A stretch of DNA of 64,000 nucleotides. Origin: Apostichopus japonicus. Taxonomy: Eukaryota; Echinodermata; Holothuroidea; Aspidochirotida; Stichopodidae. The position numbers and the translations under genes were made by a program. Shown here one piece after another: positions 9,026 to 22,761 of this stretch. The stretch lies in contig NC_092577.1 of the NCBI RefSeq assembly GCF_037975245.1, forward strand, positions 32,676,898-32,740,897. Reading direction: 5' to 3'. The first letter of the stretch is position 1; the number at the start of each line of letters is the position of its first letter. The notes beneath the pieces were generated by a model. The model did no database searches. It saw nothing but the letters and a program-made list of their open reading frames with translations, and had not been told where the DNA came from.

Positions 9026-9812
9026 ACACATTTCATCTCGAAAGGTGGAAATTCGAAAGGGGACCGGTCAGGCGCTAACGTCAAAACGACTTAAATTTAA
9101 CATACGGTTTGTAGGTTGTTAAATTATTGCTATCGGGTGTGGCTATAGTTGTATCAGTATGCCTTGTTTTTTCTTGGGGGGGGGGGGAGGGGAGGCTGGG
9201 GATTTGGTCTGCCACTATTGGTCTGCCACCTTCTCGGTTTGGCTATAGCTAAGTGACCTGATTATCAATAAAATAAAACAAAAGCTCACCTCAAACTTGG
9301 CAAAATCTTTCTATTCCAGTAGCTTAATTTACTGAAATGTCTACTCTAATATCGATTTTAAAAATACTCTCAGTTTCACGAGATTAAAATAATAATGAGA
9401 AGAAGAAGAAAGAAAAGAAAAGATATTGAGAGAAGGGAGATATCCAATGGTTCATTTGACCTTTCTTTTGTTGAGGAACTCTGTTTCTCCGTCTTTCACC
9501 CGTAAAGCCCCGTATTTTTTTTTATAAATGCGAACACCCAGAATAGTCAACATGATCCATATGGTCTTGTACCTTTCCCTTTACAATGGCCCCTAAATTT
9601 TTGGTATAAATTTAAAACGGCTAAACATGAAAGTCACATGCAAATGTATTTCTGCTCTGAGTGATAATTTTGAAGATTGTTTAGAAAAGTGGGGGAAAAA
9701 AAATCCAAATAGGAATTCAAATTACCAAATAGCAACGGGGCGCTCAAGTGCTAAGGGGGGGGGGTGGGGGCGTTGTGAGGGTACTATAGGGTGACCTGGC
9801 ATAACCCTATAT
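9026..9812. other. No gene recognised
   Basis: Contains poly-G runs near 9178 and 9757 and an AG-rich stretch at about 9395-9440. Confidence 0.6.
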
Positions 9813-10075
9813 TTTAAGAAAAGTCACCCGAGATAAGAGCATCAGAACGAATAGAATAAAACTTGTTTTTACCTCTCAACCATAGTCCCTTTACATTTGT
9901 ACTGTGAAAATGTAATCGTCATAATATTAGGTCGAGGACAATATCCTGTCTCCCTTCGAACAGGAATAGGCTTTTTTTAATGAAAAATCACCCAAGGTAG
10001 AGATAACCAAAACAACTTGATCCATTTCCCAACCTTACTTCCCTTACATCGAGATTGATACCATGTGACCAAGTC
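9813..10075. repeat. Interspersed 'TCACCC' family, two direct copies
   Basis: The copies start at about 9813 and 9970. Each begins with an A-rich AAGTCACCCGAG/AAATCACCCAAG core and runs through ...ACTTG...CCCTTACAT. Similar sequence occurs at 23846-23967, 41268-41335 and, inverted, 55922-56028. Confidence 0.55.
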
Positions 10076-11569
10076 GGAAGTTACATAATGAGAAGTATAA
10101 CGAATCCCTTGGAAATGGAATAGCCTAGATACTACAATCACTAATCTTAGCGGTCAAAGATGGTGTGGGCTATATACATATATTGTACAGATGAACGGGG
10201 GAAGAACAATTCAAGGAGGTGCACAGTATTCATATCCTGTTACTTGTGAAGTTTTTGGACTCATGTTGGTGACACAGACTGGTTGGGTGTGTGTGTGTCG
10301 GGGGGGGGGGACTGTCTGCATGGGGGAGCGGGGAGGTATGCCCCCATCCCAGTGTAACGGCCTGGCTATACGGGACTGTATCTCTCAAGATATATTTGGA
10401 ATAGGCTCAGACATTAAATCGATGATACAAGTGATGATCATGCCAGGGATTTCTTGCAGCCGATTTGCAATGGATTGCCGTTTTTTATAAAAAATCTTTG
10501 AGGCTATACTCAAATCCAATGTTTTAGGAACTTTGCATTGAAATGCTAAACAGTTTTAGCTTAGTAAGCGTTGCCTCTGACTGAGCTTTTAAGTACTAGT
10601 TTTCTTATATAGCGCCACCCTATTTCACCTCGAACTTGGCTTTTCAGTTACAGAGCATATGAATAACTTTCACAGTGCCGCCAATTGTGGGGCCTTACTG
10701 TCTCACATACGATGTAATCGTCAAAGCCTCTTCCTGTGGCATAAGGGGGGGGGGGGGCTAGCAACTTCACCAAATCTCAGGAGAAAATGGAAATTTTCAA
10801 ATTAATTTATTGGTGTACTTACAAAACAGACACGTGATAACTCAAGCATAACCTCCGCTACCTCAGTTAGTTATTTAATTCAGATGATAATTGGTTCATT
10901 AGGGGGGAGGGGGAGGGGAATAGGGGAGGGGAATGGGGGTACAGGGGACGCCTTTAGATGAAGGTTATTGAATTCAACAATTAGCCCATCGTGAGCAAGC
11001 TATGAGAAAGCTCTTTCATGATATGTACGTCATAGAATGTTGTCGGGGATGATATTAAATTAAACAGTCAAATGTCTCACTGAGGGTAAATGATTTTTTT
11101 TAATGGTTGGCAGTATATGTTTGTTATTTGAAGTTCCTGTATTTATAGATGGACATTATTCTAGGGCACTCGGCACCGGGGGGGGGGGTGGGGAATTCAC
11201 CATTAATTTTGAAGACAATGATTTACCTCAAAAAGGCAAAAAAACAAAGAATGACTTGAAATCCAAATTATTTTCACGAATGGTTCCCGGAAGGACCTAA
11301 ATATGCTTCACGAAGTCTTAAACCTCAGGGGCTACCGGGAAAATCATTCTTAAGTTTCTCCCCATGCACCCACCGAAGACATTTGAGCAGGACCCTGCTG
11401 ACTCCCATGTCGCAGGGATACGCACACTATACGGGCATGGTGATGCCAAAAGCGTCACATGCAACGCCACTGAACATATATGTCTCTAGTTCAAACACAC
11501 ACAATTTAAAACATATATTCCGGGGCCCATATTTCTCGGAGATGACTCTTGAATCTGACTTCTCCACGA
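10076..11569. other. No gene recognised, poly-G rich
   Basis: Runs of 9-12 G at about 10301, 10745 and 11178, and GGGGA-rich DNA at 10900-10945. No coding signal. Confidence 0.6.
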
Positions 11570-11771
<202 letters not shown>

Positions 11772-11944
11772 CCGGCTTTAGGAATCACAAATGATTTCGA
11801 GTTGGTTAGCATCATGTTTGATCTCTAGAGTAAGGCAAAATATGTCACCAAAAACAGAACTAGTATTGTTCGATACAGGTGACATCCGCCTACAGTGGAA
11901 TTACAACCTTCCTTACCGGTTTCGAACCTCTGGACATACAATCA

Positions 11945-12086
11945 GCGTCCATAGCCTAGTGGTTCGGGTGTCCGCGTACAGAGCGGGAGGCCCGTGGTTC
12001 GAATCCCGGTGGAGGCTGAAAGTTTTTTCACTGTTCTTGATTTTCCAACTCATTACGATTTTCATTTATATATATATATATATATA
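11945..12086 (+). repeat. tRNA-derived SINE, copy 1
   Basis: 11945-12016 folds as a 72-nt tRNA. The acceptor stem has 6 of 7 pairs, D stem 4, anticodon stem 5, T33 is present with anticodon positions ACA, and the T stem has 3 of 5 pairs. Box A (TAGCCTAGTGG) and box B (GGTTCGAATCC) for RNA polymerase III are intact. About 50 bp of non-tRNA body follows, ending in (TA)n. The poor T stem and a second copy of head plus body at 30829-30905 argue for a SINE, not a working tRNA gene. Confidence 0.65.
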
Positions 12087-13545
12087 GCATGACCAGCGAT
12101 TTTACTAAAATTAAAAACCTTTTCTCTGTATCAATTTTCAAGATTAACTTTTCTTCCATAAGAAATTGACTTAATGTCTACATTTTGAGTGATGCGCCTA
12201 GCGGCAATTTTGGAGGAAATCGATGCTTTTCTATATTTACTCTGGCATTTCCTTTTGTAAAGAAACCTTGCCACTCTAATTTTTGAGTTTTTGAGTTAAC
12301 TGATAACCTGTTCTGATGACAACATATTTCCACTTATGTTACCTTACTTAAATTTTTCATGAAATGTTTGGTGGCCTCCTATATGCAGAGCAAGGCTCTC
12401 TTTACTTTCGCGGTTTGAGTTTAAGGTCGCAAAGAGAGCACTTCACTTTTTGGCAATATTTGACATATTTAGTTTCTACCATTCCTGATCACAGGAATTT
12501 ATTGAAGTTTAAAGCATCTGTATGTATAAGGTTGACGCATATGTAGAAGCTTTAATTATAGAACATTCTAAAAAAATAATGGCACCACATTTTTTATCCT
12601 TACCATTGACCTCTATACAGATAGTGTATAAATAGTCGCAAATTGCAGTTTGAAACACCATATTCTGTGCACATTTTATGAAGTTAGTATCTTACATTAT
12701 GTAAAATTCAAAATGGCGAGATGGGGAGTTAGTAGACAGAAAAGAATTCCTGACTTTGTTTTTGTTGTCTCTTAATTACCAGTCCATAAGATGAATTTAC
12801 TCGTAAAAAACAGACTTATGTTAATTATGGTACTTCACTCTCCGATAATCCCACATTTTGAGGTAAAATAACGCAAATATTGATATTTTCGAACATATCA
12901 GAGATAATTCAATAACATACTCCAATTAATCCACTTATAGGCATGAAGCAACGTCAACTTTTAGTTTGAAACTTTTGATGAACAGTATAATTGGAGAATA
13001 TGTTGTCTCGGCGAAGGACAAAATGTTGAGTAGCGATTAGAATGATTATTTGCTTCCTCGTTAATCTTCATTTAGAGAGAGGAACTCTAAAGGATTTTAT
13101 CAATAGTTTGATCAAAATGTATGCTTATTAACTTCTAAATTAGTACCGTTTTTTTTTATTGTGGGAAATTCATCTCCATGAAATTTAACGACGAAAGTCA
13201 CAAAGCAAGATTTTGCTTTTCGAACACAATCTGATTGGAAACAGAGTCGCTAAAGAAAAATAATACATAAGCCGACATGGAACTTTATTATATTAACATT
13301 TTAGTACCCCCAAATCTCACCAGGAATTATCAAACAGGGTAAAAAGTAAACAAAAAAAAAGCAATTAAAAAAAAACATAAGCATTATATATTCAATTTGT
13401 AGGACACAAACGTTTCTGTATTGGACTAAAATAACTGTTTCGGCAACAACCCCTTTTTAATGAATAACAATGAAATGATTGTAAGAAAATAAATCTCTTA
13501 GACCAAGGGCTGTTCAATTATGCATGAATAATTCATACCTTGTTT
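12087..13545. other. No gene recognised
   Basis: AT-rich and unremarkable on both strands. Confidence 0.6.
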
Positions 13546-14411
13546 CAGCGGCGTAAATATTAACTTGGGGGCTCAGGGTTTATTGACTAGATTGGCCCCT
13601 AAAGCGAGCGCAGAGACAAAACTTTGGCTGGGGTCAGCTTTCTTTTTATTCTAACAGTGGAGCCCCTTGAAATGATGACAGTCAAATTAATCTATTGTTT
13701 GCTAATATTTACCTCTTCAAAGATTGGAATCAATCATACGAGAAGTCTACCGATAATATAGACAGAAAAGAACATATTGAGATTTTATTATCTTAATGGC
13801 ATATATTTATTGCAGTTATATAGCCCATGCACATTGTATTATGTTGAGGTAACCATACTTGCGTAATAAGATTTTTGGTTCCCACATCTCCTTGATGAAA
13901 TTGAACTCTGTCACTTTTGAAAGAAATTTACAACAGTGTGCATCTTTTTTTGTTTAGAACCGGGCCACTTAGTCTCTTAGGTTTCTGCCCCTCTTCAACC
14001 ACCTACCGTTACACCCATAGGCGTAGGAGGAGGGGGAGGGGAGAGGCCGGGGGGGGGGCTGCAGCCCCAACCAAAATATTTTTGTTAAAATTCGAGCAAT
14101 ATGCTGATAATTTTTCGGGTACCTACTGAAAGAAAAATAAATTGCGGTGTGTTTTGCAATGGTTAAACTTATATTATTATTATCATTATTATAATGCAAC
14201 GACTTCTCCAAAAATTATTACTAATATGGAAGGGTAATAACACTGTAAATGATTGTATGTATTTGGCATGCGATGTAATAACCGATGCATGCCTATATAA
14301 TATGTACATTATCATTTTGAACGCGCAAAACAATTTGGTTATATTTTTCGAGCAAGTCGTTACAGCCCTCCCAAATCAAATTGGGCTCCTACGTCTATGG
14401 TTACACCGCTG
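13546..14411. mobile_element. Older hAT-like element, interrupted by a MITE
   Basis: It starts CAGCGGCGTAA (13546) and ends TTACACCGCTG (14411), inverted with one mismatch in 11. Its interior resembles 57630-57880 (AACTTGGGG..., a TTCCCA..TCCT segment, CCCCT..CAACC near the end). No clean target duplication remains. The intact MITE at 14016-14399 sits inside, close to its right end, so this element is the older. Confidence 0.5.
14008..14407. mobile_element. hAT MITE 'CATAGGCGTAGGAG', copy 1 (384 bp)
   Basis: The element is 14016-14399. It begins CATAGGCGTAGGAG and ends CTCCTACGTCTATG, flanked by perfect 8-bp GTTACACC at 14008-14015 and 14400-14407. The interior has (ATT)n-like DNA, and its right part (TTACAGCCCTCCCAAATC) matches copy 2 inverted. 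There is no coding capacity. Confidence 0.9.
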
Positions 14412-14769
14412 TATTGGTCAGGGTGATGCAGTTATGATGGTAACCTAACACACAACATCGCTTTAATACATTGCAGCCTATACCGCATCATGTTGGCCTT
14501 GAAGTGCACTCAACGGATACCGATCAGAATATTTTGTACTCGAAGCTCTGGGTATTTGTAGGAATAAGAAAGTTTCCCTTTTTGGCTATTATGAAAGGAT
14601 TCGGACTGATAGAATGAAGACATAAGTAAGATGGACACTGTTCTCTCTTCACGTATAGAGAGAAATGTCTAAAGTTGTATGACGTTAGTTTATAAATTGG
14701 TTGTTAAGAAATAGGAAAAAAAAGAAAGAAGGAAAGGAAAATAAGAGTAACCCCCAAATGAGAATGACA
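14412..14769. other. No gene recognised
   Basis: Unremarkable sequence between the nested hAT elements and the hexanucleotide tract. Confidence 0.6.
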
Positions 14770-15520
14770 AAAACAAGAACAAGAACAAGAACAGGAACAA
14801 GCAGAGAAACAAGCACAGGATTAAGCACAGGAACAAGAACAGGAACAGGAACAGGAGCAGGAGCAGGCACAGGAACAGGAACAGGAGCAAGAACTGGAAC
14901 AAGAACAAGAACAAAAAGAAGAACAAGAACAAGAACTAGAACAAGCACAGGAACAAGAACAAGAACAAGAACAAGAACAAGAACAAGAACGAGAACAAGA
15001 ACAAGCACATGCACAAGAACAAGAACAGGAACAAGAAAAAGCACATGGACAAGAACAAGAACAAAAAGAAGAACAAGAACAAGAACTAGAACAAGAACAG
15101 GAACAAGAACAGGAACAAGAACTAGAACGAGAACAAGAGCAAGAACAAGCACAGGAACAAGAACAAGAACAAGCACAGGAACAAGCACATGCACAAGAAC
15201 AGGATCAAGAAAAAGCACATGGACAAGAACTAGAACGAGAACAGGAACAAGAACTAGAACAAGAACAGGAACAAGCACAGGAACAAGAATTAGAACGAGA
15301 ACAAGAACAAGCACAGGAACAAGAACAAGAACAAGCACAGGAACAAGAACATGAACAAGCACAGGAACAACACAGGAACAAGAACAGGCACATGAACAAG
15401 CACAGTCACAATAACAGGAACAAGAACAGGAACAAGAACAAGAACAAGAATTAGGAACAACAACAAGAACAAACACAGGAACGAGAACGAGAACGAGAAC
15501 GAGAACAAGAACAAGAACTA
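14770..15520. repeat. Hexanucleotide tract (ACAAGA/ACAGGA)n, about 750 bp
   Basis: Imperfect six-base periodicity with AACAAG, AACAGG, GCACAG and AACGAG variants. Because the period is a multiple of three, both strands stay open for hundreds of bases (Thr-Arg/Thr-Gly on plus, Val-Leu/Val-Pro or Phe-Leu on minus). These are artefacts. Confidence 0.9.
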
Positions 15521-17300
15521 GGAAACTAATTCACAAAACAAAGGATAATATGATAATAGGAAATGAAATCGTGTAGCCTTTATGTAGCACGCAGCTTCAG
15601 TGCAGTGTTGGGATGTATGTACAAAACGTTTATGCGGATATGGTTTTCATCTTAAGAGGCAGAAACTTTGCCAAGCAAAACAATTTCAACCACCGGAACA
15701 TTCCTCCAAGTTGCTTTCAAACTGAGGACGCTTTTAATGCACTTTTATTAACGTCTGTGAAATTTGATTGATTGATTGCTTTTGTAAATAATCGTAAATC
15801 GTCATTTATAGCTTCATAATAATATATCATGGAATATATATTTTAGCAAGCATGCATGCAACCGTAAAATCAATTTATCATTGAATAAACCTATACTTTA
15901 CATTGGACAATAAAAGTTGCGCTAAAATGTAATCTTAATATAGCGTGATAATAGATTCATATATTTATTGAAGAGATGTTTGCTAAAGTAATTTGTCTCC
16001 ACACTCCTCGGAAGATGGATTATTAAAATTTATAGTTGAAGACATACTTTTATACTAAATTATTCCCACACGTGTTCTGGATAGTACGAATCTACATTTT
16101 GCGTATAGCTAGAATTGATTAATATTTGACTTCAAGACAAAACCATATATTTATCATTTATCATAGACGCTCTAAGTGTACTAAATCATTATAAAATTGC
16201 AAAACACGAGAATCACGTGGTACTAAATTTCATTGAAAACTGCCATGTTCATTTGATGTCACCATGGAAACGTTTGAAAACAATAATGAAATAAACATAC
16301 GAAAACTATGAATAACGTGATTGAAAAATAGATGCATGTAAACTGCCCAAAATGCATAACAGGTTGCATATTCCATCTCAAAACTTGGTATATAAACTTT
16401 AACCGCTGATGTTATGACGTCATCACACGCCCAAAGGCGCAGCTACCATGCCCAGTTAAATGCACGAATCATGTTTGAATTGCAATAACGAGGTTGGGGG
16501 GGGGGGGGGTGGAGTTGCGGAGGGGTGGGAGGTTGCCCCAGTCCTTCGTTAAACTATTTACGCCATTCACGTTACGACCTTTAACATATTTACGTTAACT
16601 AGTAATAGACCACGAACCAAGTTTTCGTGTACTTTGTAGGCCTTATCCATACTGCATACATGCATGGGTATAACAGGTTACAGCTATATTTCCCTTTGCG
16701 CATGCACATGATATCTATTGAATTCTGACCTTTGAACTTATGACTTCATCAATCACAGAAGCAAAACAGCCGATACGCCAAAGAACTTTCTTAAAAAAAG
16801 AAGATAAAGGCTATATCGAGACAGGTATACCTAACCGAAAAAAAAATAAAAAACATACTAAATTTTATCAAGAAAACATTTGATGTTTATATGCATTTTG
16901 CTTTCTTGCAAAAGGGAACACTATATCACTTTAACGTATACCTTGATAAAGTTACCTGTTCAGCAAACCCACCGTAAAAAATAAATGTTTCTGTTTATAC
17001 CATAAAGAAGTAACAAACAAAGAAAAATAAGTTTCTATAAAAAATAAAGACGATGCTGTAAAATTTGATTTCTAATCAACACCGATGTAATTTCATTGAT
17101 AAGATTCGCTTCTCTGCTGGCCTTATCGCCACTTAGGTTACCTTGAAAAATAATGGGGTGTTTTTTTCTGAAGGTGCGTGTATTCATGTGAATAAATATT
17201 AAATGGACTTATACTGTATAACTATGTACTTAAGAAAATTCCCAGGGTAACGAACGTGTCAGTAAATTAAAAACAGGAAGGTGAATATATCTATCTATCA
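15521..17300. other. No gene recognised
   Basis: AT-rich, with a 14-G run near 16497. Nothing coding. Confidence 0.6.
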
Positions 17301-17391
17301 ATATATATATATATTTATTATAATATATATATATATATTATATATATTTATTATAATATATATATATATATTATATATATATTATTTATTT

Positions 17392-17422
<31 letters not shown>

Positions 17423-17435
17423 AATATATATATAT

Positions 17436-17504
<69 letters not shown>

Positions 17505-17520
17505 TATAGATATATATATA
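17301..17520. repeat. (AT)n microsatellite with TTAT interruptions
   Basis: Near-continuous AT alternation; ORFs of Ile-Tyr repeats are artefacts. Confidence 0.95.
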
Positions 17521-18741
17521 TTGAAAATACATGGAAGGACGAATTTCAATAGATAAAGAAAAAATAACAATATACTTATAATAAAAAATATACCTTTTAG
17601 CAAAAGTGTTAAAGTAGAAGTAAGTACCTTGTTAGATATAACCTTCAAGGCCACGAACTACAACCAGTGATACTTATTTTACCATTTGCATGATTATTAT
17701 GTTTTATTTGTTTTCAGGTTAAAAAGAAGAAAAGAAAAGAAAAGATTTTAGGTTTTGTTAAAAGTTAATATGAAACAATTCCAATGCCATTTATGGATGC
17801 AAGGTTGGTTTTAAAACGCACTCTTTCAAAATATAAAACCTTGCTCTGTTGCGTTTACCTTAATGTCATTCAAGACCGACTCAATATAAATTACGACAAA
17901 ATATATCTTTCTTTGCGAAAGTTACCAATCATTTCCATTTATATCTCTGTCCTTCTAATAAATGAGTATTGTTATACTTATCTTTTATCTTTTTTTCCCC
18001 TTTTGGATTAAATTCAAGAACACAAAATGGAATTTAAAATAAAGTAAATAAATACATAAAAGAACAAAAAGCAATAAAGAAGCTTTCATTTTTCAGATCA
18101 CGTTTTTTTCCTTCAAAATCAATTGACCTCGTGAAATAACCCTGATGGAGACAACACAAGCAGACGAAGGCTTCAAACTCTATTCGGTTTAATTCGTAGT
18201 TTTTTTTTCGTTAAAAAGAGAAATTTTTTTTTTTTAATTTTACGTAAACGCCTCCAGAGAATGAACCTGAAAGTCTTAATTCCATCTTATAGTAATTACC
18301 TTTGAAGAAAATCTTAAAGTAGTACCGTGTATTAACAAACCAACGTTTTGTATAGTTGTTTGTTTTTGTTGATAAGTTTAAAGCATTCTTAACATGAGGA
18401 CGATTGTAATTTCAACTTCTTTCCGACAGTCCATAAATATATATTAAAGTGTAGTGAAATACGAGAACTGCACCCGCAACAAAGAAATATACAAAAATAA
18501 AAAATAAATATAAAATTATGAATTGATTTATTTACCGTATATAGGCAGACAGATTGGACAGAACTGACGAAAGGGACCAGAGGGCCCTAATTGACTCCTG
18601 AGCCTCGGTCCAGCTAGGTTTTACAGGCAAATAAGGGGTACAGCATAATTTATTCTCATTTATGCCATTATTATAATTTATAAGGAAAAGCGAATATTTC
18701 AAAAAAGGGTTATGCGGTGACATTATTGGCCCACAGCATGG
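17521..18741. other. No gene recognised
   Basis: AT-rich and unremarkable. Confidence 0.6.
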
Positions 18742-18915
18742 TAGGTCCAGTCAACCTAACCGGTTAGGCCTTGATGTAGGTCAAAGCTTACCGTGTTAGG
18801 CTTTGATGTAGGTCCAGTCAAGCTAACTGTTTAGGCTTTGATATAGGTCCAAGCCTACCGTGTTAGGCTATGATGTACGTCCAGTCAAGCTAACCGTCTC
18901 AGTCTTGGTTTGATG
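18742..18915. repeat. Minisatellite, 5 units alternating 35/32 bp
   Basis: The units begin TAGGTCCAGTCAAGCTAACC or TAGGTCCAAGCCTACCGTG, so the repeat is a roughly 67-bp dimer of two related 33-bp halves. A short (GTGTGAGG)n follows at about 18975-19005. Confidence 0.8.
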
Positions 18916-19005
18916 TTTCTTTATTATTTTAGGTTTGGGCTTTTTTTTTGTTAGTTATTTTTATGCGTTATTGGGGGTGTGAGGGTGTGAGGGTGTGAGG
19001 GTGTG

Positions 19006-19939
19006 GAATGCGAGGAGAGCGGACGCCATACTCTTATAGAGTCCACGCTAGAGAATCCATATTTGTTATTGTATAAAAATTGTGTAAACCATACCTATAT
19101 ATGGAACGCGAAATATCAGCATATCACAACAAAAGTATATTTTCGGGGCATTGAACTGTGAGAGATATGGGTCTCCCTGTCTGTAAACGATCGTTTACCC
19201 ATTCGTTTGACGTCAGACATTTTCTACTCAGAACTGGCTGCAGTTCGATAGATAGTGCAATTGCGTGTTCGTTCAAGTATTCTTAATAAAACAAGTTTTA
19301 ATTTGCGGCGTAAAAGATGACCTGGTACGCAAAAGCATAAAGAAATGCACTTTGCAGTAAATCCGTGAACACATTCGATGTTATAGAAGAATAAAAAAAT
19401 GACATACGTGTAAAGGAATCTAACGGTAATATTATGATTATCAAAATCAAATTGGTGTAAAATCATATTTCTTGCTCTATCTAAGCGGATAATTGAAGAA
19501 ATGTTATTTCAATGTGCATATGTCTGGATTCAATGGTATAGGAAGAAATGTATTTTTTTTATAATCACTTGCCTAATATTACGTCATTTGTTGGGCCATG
19601 TTGCGCAGGCGCACTGTATAGTAGACATGAACATGCACTCATGCATGTGGCATATGGGAATGGCATGGGTTGATTAACTGTTTTATCCAAAAATTAATCT
19701 TGGATTACATATATTCTTGTATCTCTTTTACCTCGTATTCTCGAATCCTTCTCTTTTTTTTTTTGCTCGTTGGATTCTTTTCTGTTTCTTTCCATAAATT
19801 TGCATAATTTTATCCTTTTATAAAATGGGGGAATAACATGGAAAAGCATACCACGTTACTCCTCCACTTCTAAGTCTTTGTTAACTGTATGTACGCCTAT
19901 GTGACGTACACATGAATTCAAACGTGAGTGTGGGTGTGT
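19006..19939. other. No gene recognised; isolated TATGGAACGCGAAA terminus
   Basis: TATGGAACGCGAAA near 19099-19112 matches the terminal repeat of the MITE at 37999-38199; no partner end was found nearby. Confidence 0.5.
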
Positions 19940-20095
19940 GTTAGGTGAGGGGGGGGGGGATTTTACTTACCCCAGGCTGACGGTAATCTTGGTGCATGAA
20001 ACTTTGTGGCTTGGCGTCCTGGGCATGAAGACTGGTCTAATATTCCCCAGATTGACCGCTCCTTCTCCGCTGACCCTGCTCACGAGCATGCCCTT
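19940..20095. repeat. Interspersed repeat 'GTCCTGGGCATGA', copy 1
   Basis: The segment around CGTCCTGGGCATGAAGACTG and GGTCTAATATTCCCCAGATTG aligns with 28929-29157 and 40130-40280. It begins with a G run. Diverged and without visible ends here. Confidence 0.45.
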
Positions 20096-21504
20096 TAGTT
20101 GTCAATTTAATCTCTTTCTGTTAAAAAAAAAAAAAAATCAAACATAAGGCATGAGCATGCGCAGTTGTCATTAGTAAATTGAAATAGAACGTACAACTTC
20201 GAACTACAGGTGAAACGAGCTTATGCCATTTCCAAAATATGTGACCTTCATACTGAGAGACCCTCTTTTTTCATGTTTGTTTTAAGTTTATTAAATTTCA
20301 GCCTTTAAACCGATTTTTTTTTTTAGATGTAGAAACATCTGTTAACTTATAAGATGGCTGGTAATGAAGTCAGCGACCTGTTATGTTTTTTTGTCTCTGT
20401 GATTTAGTAGGCCTATGTGAAGGAAAAGAAGAAGAAGAAAAATAAAGAAAGCAGAAAAGAATTAGCGCTGAGTAATTTTAAACCAGGACGGGTTCCTCTT
20501 AGAGGTTAACTTTATGACACATTTTCCAGATGGTCTGACCACCACAGCCAGAATTTATTCTAACTTTTTCGATCAGTAAATTGGACAATGCTATTTAGGA
20601 AAGTGTTTTCTATTCTTATCTCGCAATAGATGAAATCTCGGGGCAACGATTTCTATGCCCCTGTTACGATCACCTGTATGACCGATGTAAATATTACACT
20701 GAATGATTACACTCTAGCTTCAACATGGTGGAAATGAGATTAAGAGGGAAGATCCAGACAAGACATTGTTTTTCTCTTCTTCAAATTACTATACTTACAA
20801 TTTAAGGGTCTATATATGAAGGTATTGATAACATCTTTATTAAAACGGCTGATATTTCAAGACTGGCACTCGTTTCGGAATATTATATATATATATATAT
20901 ACTATCTCTCAGTGAAAGTACACTGGGCTATATAAGTTCACCCGAGAGCAAGGACGTTAAGGAATAGGCATGACGTATGATCTCGTTTATTGAAGGATTG
21001 CACTTTAAACTTAAATGTGACTATATCGTGAAAGAAGGTTGGGTTAAAATTGCTTTAAGCGTTGCTGATGTTTTACCCACTCACATACTAAGAAAACACT
21101 TTACGAAACATGGTGATACATTTATATTAGGATATGGTTAAGTTTTCGACAGAGTAAGCGTACGTGCCCAGCATTTTGTAAAATCTATAATTATAAAACG
21201 GAGAAAGGGGTTACGACGAAAAAAAATCAGTAAAAGAAAAAGAAAGAAGAAGGGGAAAAAATCAATAAAACTGAAAAATCTGGTTATTACAATAATTCAG
21301 TTTGATCTGAAACAATTTTTTCTATGATGAATTTGCAATAAATAATATTTATCACATTCAAAATGCAAATACAAAAAAAAGGATCAAATATTTTGCGATT
21401 TATGAAAACAATCATGATTTGTGCGCGGTGATGGCTATGTAATTGCATATATTAAAAACAAAAGTTTTCTTCTATGCCCTACTTTAAAGTATACTTGTAC
21501 TGAT
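20096..21504. other. No gene recognised
   Basis: Includes A-rich stretches and a short (AT)10 at 20882-20901. Confidence 0.6.
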
Positions 21505-22020
21505 AAGGGTAAGGAGCTGTACATACTGTCAGTATGAGTGCTCTAAAGCATGATATGGGAGGACAGTATAGAGTGGTACTACCATTATAATCAGATAAAC
21601 ATTAGGAACTGTTCATACTGTCAGTACGTGTGCTTTGAAGCATCATATTATGGTACAGTTTAGAGTGGTACTACCATTAGAATCAGATAAAGATTAAGAA
21701 CTGTTCATCCTGTCAGTATGTTATGACAGGACAGTATAGGGTGGCATTAACATTAGAATCAGAGAAAGGTGGGGAACTGTTCATACTGTCAGTAAGATTG
21801 CTTTGAAGTATGATATGAGAGGAGAGTATAGAGTGGTATTAGCATCAAAATCAGACCAAGGTAAGGAACTGCTCATACCGTTAGTACGAGTGCTTCGAAG
21901 CATATGGTAGAACATGGTATTAGCATTAGAATCAGATAAAGGTAAGGAACTGTTCATACTGTCAATACGAATGCTTTGAAGCATGGTATTAGAACCAGTA
22001 AAGCGTTGTATTAGCATTGG
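21505..22020. repeat. Minisatellite, 6 units of 76-93 bp
   Basis: Each unit has AAGGAACTGTTCATACTGTC, AGTACGAGTGCTTTGAAGCAT, AGTATAGAGTGGTATTAGCAT and AATCAGATAAA in order. Unit lengths differ through internal deletions, and the last units lack the GGACAGTATAG part. Confidence 0.9.
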
Positions 22021-22761
22021 ACAAAATACCAACTGGCTATCCGAAAAGAGTGCAGTTCGTTAGCTTGACCTTTCACGATTCGATTTCTTTCGTTATAAGT
22101 TATAAAAAAGGTTATAAAGTAAAGATTGGTTGTTTACCTATAAAGAAACAATGTTAGGGTAGATTAACCCCCCCCCCCCCCCTTTGTTTTTACTAGAGTC
22201 AGGCGTCATCATGCGGATATTCTCATTAACTACCCCGCAATTCTGGAACTTCACGCGCGCACATATTAGAAAATGTGAAAAGTAAATTATATCAATTATG
22301 TTTTAAGTAAGTTTAGCCAAGTTTGGTAAAAAGAAAAACAATGACCAAATTAATTCAAAACGTGCTTTATTCGATATTTCTTCCTTGAAATCTCCTTTTC
22401 ATTACAAGGACGGATTTTTAACTGTTTAGTAGAAAACAAAATACATGCATACGTCCCTATCCGGTACATTTTCAAGGAATATCGAATCCTGCCATTCAAA
22501 TAGTTTTAAAGACTGAATGCCCTAGAAATAAAGTTGGAGTCGGATTTCCAATAATATAAGATACTATTTTTTCCAATTTTTGGACTGAGACAAGAACAAC
22601 TTTTTTCTTCTCGTAAATTGGAAATCAATTTGTATACACGTCAGTGTGTACCTTGGACGTGAGCGGAGATAGTAGGGTCGCTTAAGGGTCATGATATAAG
22701 CGGAATGAGTTGATGGGTCTTACCCGGAATAAAATTAAGGGGCTCAGAACCCCCCCCCCCC
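22021..22761. other. No gene recognised; poly-C tracts
   Basis: A C run at about 22169-22182 and another of 12 C at 22750-22761, the latter being the target of the MITE that follows. Confidence 0.6.

Noticed and set aside
11945-12016. Functional tRNA gene
   Set aside because: T stem has two mismatches, the anticodon positions are unusual, and a second copy shares the downstream SINE body.
14685-15514. 263-codon Val-Leu-Pro-rich ORF resembling a membrane protein
   Set aside because: Hexanucleotide repeat; both strands are open for the same reason.
18742-22020. CRISPR-like spaced repeats
   Set aside because: Units are contiguous tandem repeats without unique spacers of constant length, and the DNA is eukaryotic.
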